The notes beneath the pieces were generated by a model. That model was not told the DNA's origin, did no database searches, and saw only the letters and a program-made list of their open reading frames with translations. Positions 46,157 to 57,400 of a DNA stretch of 64,000 nucleotides are shown piece after piece. A program made the translations under genes and the position numbers. The stretch's first letter is position 1. Every line of letters begins with the position of its first letter. The stretch covers positions 308,001 through 372,000 of the forward strand of contig RPFO01000774.1 of the NCBI GenBank assembly GCA_009746045.1, in the 5' to 3' direction. The stretch is from Mesostigma viride. Lineage: Eukaryota > Streptophyta > Mesostigmatophyceae > Mesostigmatales > Mesostigmataceae.

Positions 46157-46857
46157 TGTAACGACTAAAAATGTTGTGTTTGCAACAGCCTCAGTATCAA
46201 CATTAGCGTGAAAAGATCTTTATACCTGGGTTGGAGTCGCGACAGATAACTTCACGTCCAGAGAAGCAATGAAGATGGATCTTCAACAGTTAAGGGAATG
46301 AGTCCCCACCCTTGTTAGACACAACAGACAATGTTATATCCAAGTCGACTATCTGTTGAAGTTATAGTTGACTTTTAGCGAGGGTTGTTTGTTTGATGAA
46401 ACAAGGAATCCCTTGAATTACACCATAGCTTTAGCTTTCTTACACGCACACATGCACGGCCGCCACAATCAGTATAAAAGTCATCGTGCACGCAGAGTCG
46501 GCTCAACCCTAACCCGAAAGAACCAATCAAAAGTGAGGATCACTCAAGGTAAGATCCTGTCCTCAGAATCCACAACACAGCACAAGGCCAGCACTACAGA
46601 ATCTCCGTGACCTGGAACCAGATCCACCAGGTACGACAGTCTTAAAGAGAATCTATGACTGGCTGAACTAAACCATACAAAGTACCCCACGTGGATCAGG
46701 CCACGACCAATGAGGGTAGAACAATAATTCGACCGATCTCAGCAGGCCCAATATCAATCATACGTCGAAGCCTCCTAACTATCCAAATAATTGTCCCCAA
46801 GAACTCATAATAAGGTCACCAGTAGGAAAACTTTGGATGTAACATTTGGTTGTTACA
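46157..46857 (-). repeat. LTR (5' LTR of the minus-strand element)
   Basis: Partner of 39551-40251. The TG...CA ends lie in short inverted repeats TGTAAC/GTTACA. The near-identity of the two LTRs implies a recent insertion. Confidence 0.93.
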
Positions 46858-47385
46858 CGGTGGTCCACATCAGCCTCGCAGCTGAGGAGGAGGCTGCCCA
46901 GCAGCTTGACACGGTCCCGATACAGTCCTGACTCGAGAGCGGTCAAGGAGAAAGAGGGCGGGCGGTGGCTGAGTGAGCCCAATCGCCAGAGCCTCTCTCT
47001 GTCTTCTTGCTGACCTCAAGCCCCACTGCGCGGGCCTCGATAGCCAGGCAGTCAAGCCACGTCTGCACGTGCTCAGTGTCCTCGAAGAGGGTGGTGTCGT
47101 CTGCATAGATGATGTCCGCCAGCCGAATCTCCGTTTCCACCCCGCCATGCCAGAAACGGTTGTCAACCTGCACCCCTGGTTCCCTACCCACCCTGCTGGC
47201 AAATCGCTTGCGCGCCTGAATTATTACGTATTCGACCACAATAATGAACAGGTAGAGCGACAGCACGCAGCCCTGCCACACAACCTTCTGTAAAGGGCAT
47301 GGTAGCGTGGTCCCGTAGGAAGTGCGCACCGAAGTGGTGGACCCTTCATACAGGTCACTACAATACGCTTCCGCGGACACCTTTT
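46858..47385 (-). pseudogene. LINE reverse transcriptase, palm part (split by LTR element)
   Basis: Minus-strand translation includes KVVWQGCVLSLYLFIIVVEY and the catalytic palm ADIIYADDTTLFEDTEHVQT. It ends ESGLYRDRVKLLGSLLLSCE followed by DVDHR, where the LTR element interrupts. The motif order (palm, KLLG, then a thumb with LTYGAET at 39.4 kb) is that of apurinic-nuclease-type LINEs and differs from the element at 33-36.6 kb. The N-terminal nuclease domain is absent, and the frame changes near 46970. Confidence 0.85.
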
Positions 47386-48409
47386 TCAGCGGGGAAAGTG
47401 CCCCCGGGCTTCCGGGGCAAATTCAGCAAGCGCTGCGGAACTTAGATACTAAAATTTCGTTTTTGGTTCGTACCGTACAGCCAATCATTTTGCGCCCGGA
47501 TCAAATTGTGATCTGGTCACTGAACACGAAAATTTCAGCGGAACGTACGAAACACCAACGCAACTAGAGAAAATTTTCAGTGACGAAACTGTAGTACCGT
47601 GTACCCAAGCAAAATGTAGTAGGACTTCGCGAAATTCACGTTCGGAATTTTTCCCCGCAAGATTCCCCCGCAAGATTCCCCCGCACGATTCCCCCCGCTA
47701 GGTTCAGGCTCCAGTCGATGCTCGCCAAATGGCGCAAAAAAAGAAACATATGTTAAAATCAACGGTGCGAATCCTCGTTACCGCTCGGGTAACATTCTCA
47801 CTCATTTCGCGTCTCCTACGAACCGTATTGTAGTGGTTGCGGATGACAGCAGGGCGTCCCCAACATCTACTGCTCCAACCTAGGGCCATTGCTGGTACTT
47901 TTGACGTCATGAAAGCAGCGTTTTGGACTAGTGGAATATGATTTTACAGCATAAAAAGTCCATTTTATCATGAATGAACATGGCCAACAACCCCAAGTGC
48001 CCCTAAATTTCTCAATATTTGTAGAGAAATGCTACTTCTCATAATTAAAACCTGCACAAATGCACAATTTGGGGCATGCATGTGAAAGTTTGAAGTACAA
48101 ATTCACAATGAGGTTTTACATTTTTCAATTATTAATGGTATCTCATTCTTCAATCAATCAATTTGCAATCGTCCAAACAATTTATTCATTTCATACATGT
48201 CCGAATATGTTGAAAGAACACATGCAAGTGCTCAATCAGCGTGGACCCCCTTGGACGCGCCCCACCATATATACATTGGACACGTCACCCCAACTACTAA
48301 ACTGCCCAAAGTCACGGTAACTGATCCAACTACTATGTACATCTGCATTTCTCCACGTTGCGGTGGGCAATTACGTGCAAAACGCGATTTCGTGCAAAGT
48401 CCTCGCCCA
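47386..48409. other. No gene; short repeats
   Basis: A 15-bp unit (CCCCGCAAGATTCCC) occurs about three times at 47652-47700. 47930-48330 is AT-rich and would be the 3' flank of the large minus-strand gene ending at 48410. Nothing else recognised. Confidence 0.45.
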
Positions 48410-51400
48410 TCATCGCTTGCCAGGTCGATATGAAGGAATGTTGTCCCAGCTGGCGCCTTCCTTCAGGAGAGTAACATGTTCTCTAGCGAACTTCAGAGGG
48501 AAACGAAACTTTTGCTCGCACTCATTACTCCAACCGAGGTCGTGCCCTTCATCAAACCATCTGAACACCACCTTCTCCCTCTCTTTGCCCAGGAGGGTGC
48601 CAAAGAGCGGAAAATCTTCCTTCTTGGGGTACTTGTGCTGCCAGTTTATGCACACGTCGTCTACCCATTTCGAACTCCAACCTCCGCGACTCAGTTTCGC
48701 GCCATCCATAAAGCGCATCCGGACGTCCGGCCGAACGTCCCTGATTCGGTTTTCGGCCGTCGCATCTCTGCCCTGACCACCACCCTTCTGCGGCTGTGCA
48801 GGTTCGTCGGCACCCTCCGTCTCCTGCCCCGCCCCTCGCCTGCCCCCTCCCCGACGTTTTGCCTTCTGCCCCTGCGCAGCCGCCGCCTCTGCCATCAACT
48901 CTTCGTACGTTTTTTCTGGCTGACCGCACGGTAAGGCTGGTGCGTGAGCTGGTGCGTTGGGTGGGAGCTCGTCCCCTCCCGCCCCCGGTTGTGCAACTGG
49001 TTCGCCGACCGCGGCCTGGCCAACAACACGGCCGGCCTCTCTGGACACAGTCCCAGACGCGGATCCACGGGGAAACCGAACTGGAGTTTCTTCTTCGCCT
49101 TTCCCTGCACGTAAGCACATGCCAATTAACATGAATACGGAAGGGTCGTGTGAGAAATCAATGAAGCCATGGACTGATGCAAAAAAACTTATGTAGAAAT
49201 ATATTAAGGTACTTATAAAACTCGTTTATTGAAAATGAAATTTACCGGCCGAATGTACCGTTGGAGCGTGGAAGGGCATCCTTGGTCGATCGAAGATATC
49301 CGTAAATGTTAACGGTGCGGTCGATGTCCCTGGCGGCGCCTCAACATCGACCACCTCAGTCGGGCGCATCAATCCGGCAAACGCCGGCCCTCCACCTGAG
49401 ACTTTCGGCGGACCCTCCACGTTACGAGCCTCCAATACCCTCTTCTGCAGTGGGGTGCTCGCAACAAAATCCGTGTCAGCCGACGGCTCCGGATCGTCAT
49501 CCTCATTCAGCAGTATCGTGTTCGGGCATTGCTCCATCCCCGTCGAGCGGGGGGCGAAGTCATCACAACCGTCCTTCCTGACGACGGTACGGGATCGTCA
49601 CCCAGACCCAAAGAAACCGAGGCGAGGGCGGGGGTCCCCTCAACCGGGGGTCCCCATGAATCCTGACGAGGCCTCATTCCCATCTGTCGGACACGACCGC
49701 CTCCCGTAAATCGGGAACGCCCGCCGGCGCTACCAGTAACAGGCCGCGAGCCTGCTTCCTGCTGGCGATCCCCATCCTCATCACAGATACGCCCGCCGGC
49801 GTTTCCAGTAACAGGCCGCGAGCCTCCTTCCTGCTGGCGATCCCCCTCCTCATCACAGATACGCCCGCCGGCGTTTCCAGTAACAGGCCGCGAGCCTCCC
49901 TCCCGCTGGCGATCCCCCTCCTCATCACAGATACGCCCGCCGGCGTTTCCAACGACAGGCCTCGAGCCTCCCTCCCGCTGGCGATCCCCCTCCTCGTCAC
50001 AGATACGCCCGCCGGCGTTTCCAACGACAGGCCTCGAGTCTCCTTCACCAGCACGCTGGCGCTTACCTCCCCCCCTGTTGTCTTCATCCCCCCCCATTGT
50101 CTCATCACGCAAGCCTCCATCACCCCGACTGCGCTTTTTCCCTCCCCTTCCATCTCCTCCCCCGTCCCTCTCCCCCCTCCCCCCTCCTCCCATCTCCCCA
50201 TCCCCATCCCCTTTCTCCCCCTCCGCCTGCCCCTCACCCATCCCGGGCGGGTGCCCCTCAGCAATATCCTCCTCCTCGTCCTCCTCGTCCTCCTCGTCCT
50301 CCTCGTCCTCCTCGTCCTCCTCCTCCTCCTCATCCTCCTCCTCCTCATCCTCCTCCTTCTCATCCTCATCCGCCTCCCCCTCTTCCCCCTTTTCCGAATC
50401 ATCATCCTCATCAGACGAAGAATCCTCGTCGGAAAAGTATTTGAGGCCTTCCCACCCATCTTCAACAAGCCAATATTTGATAAGGCGGACCAGGCGCTTC
50501 CACCGGCGGATATGGGCGGGCTCCCCGAACACCAGCAGAACTCTGCAGGGTCCCCTAAAAAGGGCGTTGGTCATCTTGTCAACCACATCCCACACGACCG
50601 GGCTCAAATGCGAGGAGGGTTTGGGAATGTTGCTCTCCTCCGGAATGCAGTCTGCGTCCCACTTGCGCAGGTTCCTCCACTTCTCGTTGCTGTCAGCTGC
50701 CAGGTCCAGCACAGCAAACGCCTGGTCCTCCAGCGACCGAGGAATTTTGTAATTCCCCGCGCACAACTCGTCCACCACCTTCGTCACCACCAGATCCTTT
50801 CTTTTTTCGTTTTCCTTCCATGTCATTGTCCTGTATGCGATCCAGTCGGATCCCATCCTCACCCCCTTCCAATCGCTGTAGGCTTCCAACCTTTCCTTCC
50901 ACCCCTTCTTGGCCTTGGCAGTCCCCTCCTCCGCCGCCTCCTCGACCTCCTTCTCGACCTCCGCCGCCGCCTCCTGTGGCACACCCAGCAGATGTTTGGT
51001 CTTCACCCCCAAATCGTCATACAAATGACGGGGGTGGGAAGCGAGCAGCCCTCTCGGGAACTTCCAGTCCTTCTGGTCGACCACTTTCCTTTTAGCCGGC
51101 GGAAGGTCCCTCAGCGTGAGAATGATCGCCCTCATGGCCGTGACGACCACCCGCCAAAAGTCTCTGGTCAGGCGGCAGTCGGCGATGAACTTGTCGAGGT
51201 CCGTGGCGAAGGTGCCCTTCAGCTTCACGCCAAACACGTGCTCCCTCACCAATACGGGGTCGAAAGTCCCGTTTAGTTGTTTGCAAGCGGCCATCAGCTC
51301 GGGGTTCTCCAGGAACTTGATGTGGGCGAATTGCTTTGCCGCCTCTATCAAATTCTTGGCGACTTCCATTATTTTTATCAGGTTGCTGGGAGGGGCCTCA

Positions 51401-54400
51401 CAGGACATGATCGGCGCTTGGATCAGGCTGTCGAAGTACTGGAAACTCGCAAGTTCCCGATGCGCGGTGAAAATGGACAGTTCGTGCGCCTTGTCTTTAG
51501 GGCGCGTGTCAAGGAAGTCTTGCCGAGCCGCGATATCCTGTGCGATCGCCGGCTTGCCGTCGACAGCGGGCTTCAAAGGGTCCTCACACCAGAACAGCCA
51601 GCGCTGCATGAAGTTCTTCTGGTCCGGCCCCCACTTGTCCGTCTCTTCAGCCCCTCCTGCCTTGTCGCCTGCGCCGTCCCCTTCGGCCTTGGCTTGCTCT
51701 CCTTTCTGCCAAAAGGGCTTCACAATCGCCCAGATCTTGCCGTACAGAGGAGTTGGGAGAGACACGCCCTTCCCTCTCTTGACGGGTCCATATGCCTGGT
51801 AGGCCCGGTGCACATCCCCCAGCGCTGAGCCCCACGTTGCCTTGGCTTGGGCTGTGTCCTCGGCGTTCATGGCGTTCCCGAGCTGCCTGACAACTTCGAT
51901 CATCTTGCCGACTTGTTCGGTAACCTGCATCCCCGTAGGGCAACAACGCGCAGAGACACATCGACAGTCTGTCAAGGACATGGTCCTTGTATTTGTACCC
52001 ACCTGACCTGGCTAGATAGATAGAGGCTCTTGTACAGGAGCCACTGTTTTTATCCCGTTGGATTTGGCCTACAAATGAGAAAGTTGTGGCCAGTTTTAGT
52101 AATCAGGGATTAGTACCTATGCCAAGTGGATCCTTATAGGCAGCTGACAAATCTGTCTATGTCAGCTGACCTATGACATGTCAGATGAGAATCTATGACA
52201 GGACAGCTGACTGATTGACATGTACACTGTGCATGTCAGATGTGGCGCTGATATGTTCACGCCAGATTTACTTCATCATCATCAGATCACACACAGAGAG
52301 ATCTTTTATTAAATAGTTAGATTACTGTGCAGCAGTTACAAGTTAAGACTGTACATCAGTTACAAGATAAGGCTGTACAGCAGTTACAAGATAAGATTTA
52401 TTCTTGTCTAGATCTGATTGGTAGCCTGTACACTGACCTAACCTGATTGGTGGCCTGAGTATTACATGAGAATATTCCTAGGCACATTCCTAGCCAGCCA
52501 ATCAGGTCATTCCAGTTTTCTGCCTGTGTTTTTTCCTCGAGTTAATAAAACAACTGAGGAGCCTTGCCAAAGGTACTCCTCACTATCATTCTGCCTCAAA
52601 CTGAGTCTCTGTCTCTTTGCTTCCATCCTCCATAGCCTGTACCTGCAAGGACAGGCACATTTGGGTTCCAATCACAAGCATTGTAGAAGGCAAACCCATT
52701 AGTTCTTTCAACATGGTATCGGAGGTTTGATGCCTACCCTGCATTTGAGGAGCAGAGACATTCATCTGACTACCCCAGAGACAACACCCAGACCCAGATC
52801 AACCATGGAGGATCAAGACACCCAAACTGCTACCAGACAGCCTGACTACACCTCTCTTGTTTCAACAGTTGCCAAGAGCTGCAAGAAATTTGTTGGTGCA
52901 GCTGGTGATGATTACAGCAAGTGGGAGGAGTGGAAGAATTGTTTTTGGCTGTTGTCAGTCTTTTCAGTTTGGATGCTGTCCTGCTGGGTACTGAGGAGAA
53001 TGACAGGGCTGATAAGGCCCTGTGGGCAGCTTTGCTCACCTGTCTAACAGGTGAAGCTGCACGCCTAATGGCCACTGTGGCCAACAAAACTGGTAGCCAA
53101 GCATGGCAGTGTCTCATGGAGAACTATGAGCAAACCAGGCTAACCAAGAGTCACAGGTTTGAGCTGAGGAGCAAGCTGCACCGCCTACAGAAGCTTCCTA
53201 ACGAGACCATGCAACAGCTCGTGAGGAGGGCGGAGCTTCTACGTGCTGACTACCAGGCTGCAGGGGGAGTCATCCAGGACCGTGATTTTGCTGCCATTCT
53301 ACTGGGAGCACTGACAGACGAGTACCGCCCTGCGCTGGTGTCTGTAAGGTTCAACGAGGAGGACCCACTACCTGTGGTGAAGAGGGCACTCATGGAGGCG
53401 GAGGATCTGCTCAAGGGGGGACGTGCTGTGGTGAAAAAGGAGAGTGCTGGCACTGGCCAGGCCTACCACACCAACAGCAAGGGGAACGGGGGGACCAAGA
53501 AATGCAGTCACTGTGGCCTGTCAAATCACAAGGACAAAGACTGCTGGAAGGAGCATCCTGAGAAGGCCCCACGCTGGTACCCCAACCAGCACAGGGGGGG
53601 CAAGGGCGGCAACCGAGGGAACCAGAGCAAGGGACGCAACGCACCTGCTGGATCCGCTGCCAACGCAACTCAGGAGGCGGCTGAACTGCCGCCTGGCTTC
53701 TGCATGGTCACCATCGCCGAGGAGTCGCCGTCGACGCCGCTGGAGGCTGCTGCTCTCACGCAGTATACGGGCGACAAACTCAACTGGGTGCTGGACTCGG
53801 CTGCGAGCAGCCACATGTCCCCGTGCCGTTCTGACTTCGTGTCACTTATCCCCCACAACAGGCAGATCGTCGGATCAGGCGGCGACCTGCAAGCTGCTGG
53901 AGTTGGCACAGTTTCTGTGCATTTGCCGGGGAGCGAGCTCCGACTGGATGGAGCCCTTCTGGTCCCCGAGCTGCCCGTTCGGGTGCTCTCTGTTGGAGCG
54001 CTCGTGAAGGCTGGCCACAAGCTGGATTTCAACCAGGAAATCGCTGTGGTGGACAACAAGGCGCACAAGATGGAGCAGAGGGACAACGTCTACGTGTTAC
54101 CTGCTCTCAACAAGAAGGCGGCGCTGGCGGCCACGACCGTGCGGCCGTTGGGGTCGCTGTGGAGCGCTGGCCTGCCAGTGGCGGCCATGTCCAAGACGCT
54201 GGGCTTTCTGCCTGGCTTTTCGCGGCCTTTGGGGCTGCAGGCTTCTTCCCGAGGCGCTTTGCTGCGCCCGGTGTCGTCGCCACTGTCGTGTGGCGGCAAG
54301 GGCGGTTTTTCCGCTGACAAACCTGCAATTGTGCAGGATTTTGGCGTGGTGGGGACGGCAAGGAATGGGATCGGCTTAGTACCGGTCGTTGGGGCACACG

Positions 54401-57400
54401 GGGAGGACGGTTCCTGGAGTTCTGCGTCGGGCAGTACTACTTATAGCCCTCTCGTGCCAGATCAGGTGGACTCTGCTCCACCAGTTTCCCTGACCCCTCC
54501 AGCGGCGAGCTCACCTGGCTTGCCGTTGTCCATGGATGTCAACCTACGTGGCGTGCTGGGAGAGCTTCCCCAGCCTGGCATCGTTTGGCCTACTAGTGCC
54601 AACACGCAGACGTCACCAAGCCTGCTGCGTGACGGTTTCGCTCCCTGGCCAGAATCAAGTGGGGGTTTGGCGTGGCGCGTCTCGGGCGCCAGCATTTTGG
54701 ATTTTGCTGCGGGGGGAATTCCTGGTGAGGGGAGGCCACCAGATGCACCAAGTCCAAGCCCAGTCCTGGAGCCAAGTCCTGGAGCTGGAGTCGTCGGCTG
54801 CCACGTGTCCCTGTCAATTTGGGACTGTGCTGAGCCAACAAGTTGCCGGCACAAGTGCTGCCTTGAGCACTAAGGCGGTCGGTGCGGGAGCCCTGCTTCC
54901 GCTATTTTCATGGCGATTTTTGGGGATGCGCTATGGTCACGTTCGTTGGGAATTTGATAGCTAGCTTAACTAACCCCTTATGATCTCAAGTCGCCACTGT
55001 TTTTCGTTCGTGAAAAATTGCTTTAGACACGAATATTTTGTGGTCTATTGTGCTGTTAGGTGCGGGGTCCTTCCGGCCTTATGCATCTCGCATAGTCTTG
55101 TTTTGTTTCTGCTAGACTTTTTCATAGCGCTTCGTCGGGATGCGTTATTTGAGTTCTAGACCACCTGTGTTCATCGTCCCCATGACGTTCTTCTACCAGC
55201 AATGGTATGTTTTCCAAGTTCTTTGTAATCTTGGTACGTTTGGCTAGCGCCGGTTTGCTGGCCATGTCTCCGTTCTTGCTGACCCTTTTTGTGGTCAATC
55301 TGCACGTTCATTTCATGTCGTGTGTGTTGCCCATTCTTAGGGCATACTTTCTCGTTGCATGCTAGGTTTGTTCATGCAGTTTGCGGTTGTGTCTTTTGTA
55401 CATAGCCTGCGTTTGTGCTCCTGACTTTGTCGTCGCTTCATGTCCCGTTTTTAGTCGCTTTCAACTATCGTTGGTTAATCAGAGCTGTCTTTTCAGTTCG
55501 TTCATGTTGGCTAATGCTAAGATCCATGACTATGTCGGTTTATGTTAGTTACCTGTGTGATTAAGGTGTGTCAGGACTACGTGTTCTGCTCCTTGTTCAC
55601 CGTTGGTGCTCTGCCGTAGGTCGGATGCTTTATGTCGTTAATCACATGTTTTATGCGTTAATCATACATCATGTCCCCTGCATTGTCTAAGAGTTTGCCT
55701 GTGTTAGAGCATTTTGTGTGCTTCTTCATGTTTTCAGGCGACGCTAGAGTGAGGGGGGTGTGATCCAAAGCGCATCTTCCCAACGAAGTTTTTGACTTGG
55801 CAACACATGCTAGTTGCTGGGCGATGCGGCAATCTTTCCTGCTGCTTTCGTTGGACACTCGGCGCGTCACCGGTCCGGAGTTCCAGTTTCCAGTTTCCGT
55901 GGAGATCGTCTTTTGACTACTTTGACCACGGTGTTTGCTAGCGAGGGGGGTGGATGTTTTTCGCCCACTTACCCGTGATCAGTTAGTGTTTGATCCTTAC
56001 CACTGGCCTGGGTTGCATCCCATTTTTGGTTTGGTGCCATGTGGGTAAGGGGGGTGTCAAGGTTGTACCCAAATGTCACCTTGATAGTGAGTACTGAATT
56101 TAATTCTAGAGTCCTATGTTTGGTCAAGGCTTGACTGGCTGAGAGCTTTTCCTCTAAGTGTTATACTTGACAGGATAGCACTAGAGCAAGGTCATGTGTT
56201 GTAAGGGGGGTGTCAAGGACATGGTCCTTGTATTTGTACCCACCTGACCTGGCTAGATAGATAGAGGCTCTTGTACAGGAGCCACTGTTCTTTATCCCGT
56301 TGGATTTGGCCTACAAATGAGAAAGTTGTGGCCAGTTTTAGTAATCAGGGATTAGTACCTATGCCAAGTGGATCCTTATAGGCAGCTGACAAATCTGTCT
56401 ATGTCAGCTGACCTATGACATGTCAGATGAGAATCTATGACAGGACAGCTGACTGATTGACATGTACACTGTGCATGTCAGATGTGGCGCTGATATGTTC
56501 ACGCCAGATTTACTTCATCATCATCAGATCACACACAGAGAGATCTTTTATTAAATAGTTAGATTACTGTGCAGCAGTTACAAGTTAAGACTGTACATCA
56601 GTTACAAGATAAGGCTGTACAGCAGTTACAAGATAAGATTTATTCTTGTCTAGATCTGATTGGTAGCCTGTACACTGACCTAACCTGATTGGTGGCCTGA
56701 GTATTACATGAGAATATTCCTAGGCACATTCCTAGCCAGCCAATCAGGTCATTCCAGTTTTCTGCCTGTGTTTTTTCCTCGAGTTAATAAAACAACTGAG
56801 GAGCCTTGCCAAAGGTACTCCTCACTATCATTCTGCCTCAAACTGAGTCTCTGTCTCTTTGCTTCCATCCTCCATAGCCTGTACCTGCAAGGACAGGCAC
56901 ATTTGGGTTCCAATCACAAGCATTGTAGAAGGCAAACCCATTAGTTCTTTCAACACAGTCCTCCCAAATAAGCACAACTCAACTGAGAACAAGAATACGA
57001 CTGAAAGAAACGCCGGCGGTCGCATCTTGACCAAAATATGGCATGCTAAGGTGGAACATGAAAACCCCTTATAGAAACGCCGGCGGTCGCATCTTGACCG
57101 AACTAATGGCATACTGAAATTAACACAAGAAAACCACTTATAGAAACGCCGGCGGTCGCAACCTGGCTTACCTTCTGTTCACGGATCTGCCACCAGGTCG
57201 GCAGGATGGTCTCACCCTTGAGCATCTGCACGTCCACCCCCCGAAATTCGTCCAATCAGTTGCCCACTCCTCCAGCTTCGCCGCGGCCACGGTCTTCGTG
57301 ACCTCCTGCTCCTTCCCTCCCCGCGCAACGACCCTGAGCTTTTCCGCCTTCATGAAACCATTCAGCATTGCCTGGTACCACACAGATCTTTGGTCCACCG

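Larger units (their letters stand above)
39546..46862 (-). mobile_element. LTR retrotransposon without recognisable pol genes, nested in a LINE
   Basis: The element is 39551-46857, flanked by the 5-bp duplication CGGTG (39546-39550 and 46858-46862). LTRs are 701 bp each, begin TGTAACGACT and end GTTGTTACA. The orientation is minus: next to the right LTR, the minus strand reads TTGGTATCGGAGG (46144-46156), a primer-binding site for initiator tRNA-Met. Next to the left LTR, the minus strand has a purine tract GAGGGGGAGATA (40252-40263). The ~5.9-kb interior has no Gag zinc knuckle, protease, integrase or reverse-transcriptase motif on either strand, so it is a large non-autonomous derivative (LARD-like), or else extremely decayed between young LTRs. 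Confidence 0.9.
51965..56960 (+). mobile_element. Copia-type Gag-protease-only LTR retrotransposon
   Basis: The element spans 51970-56955 and is flanked by the 5-bp duplication CAGTC (51965-51969 and 56956-56960). LTRs of 744 and 745 bp (TGTCAAGGAC...TTTCAACA) appear to differ by about one base pair plus one indel, so insertion is recent. The primer-binding site TGGTATCGGAGG follows at 52714-52725, and the purine tract AAGGGGGG precedes the 3' LTR at 56203-56210. Only Gag and protease are encoded; integrase and reverse transcriptase are absent, so it must be moved by a partner. It sits antisense in intron 5 of the large gene, 45 bp upstream of exon 6. Confidence 0.95.

Noticed and set aside
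50078-51276. Long plus-strand serine- and leucine-rich frames
   Set aside because: They are the antisense of the acidic D/E tract and flanking coding sequence of the minus-strand gene; composition is an artefact of GAG/GAA codon runs.
52466-52702. 78-codon frame, also seen at 56708-56944
   Set aside because: Identical because it lies in both LTRs; no evidence of translation. The 80-codon pair at 39762 and 46368 was rejected for the same reason.
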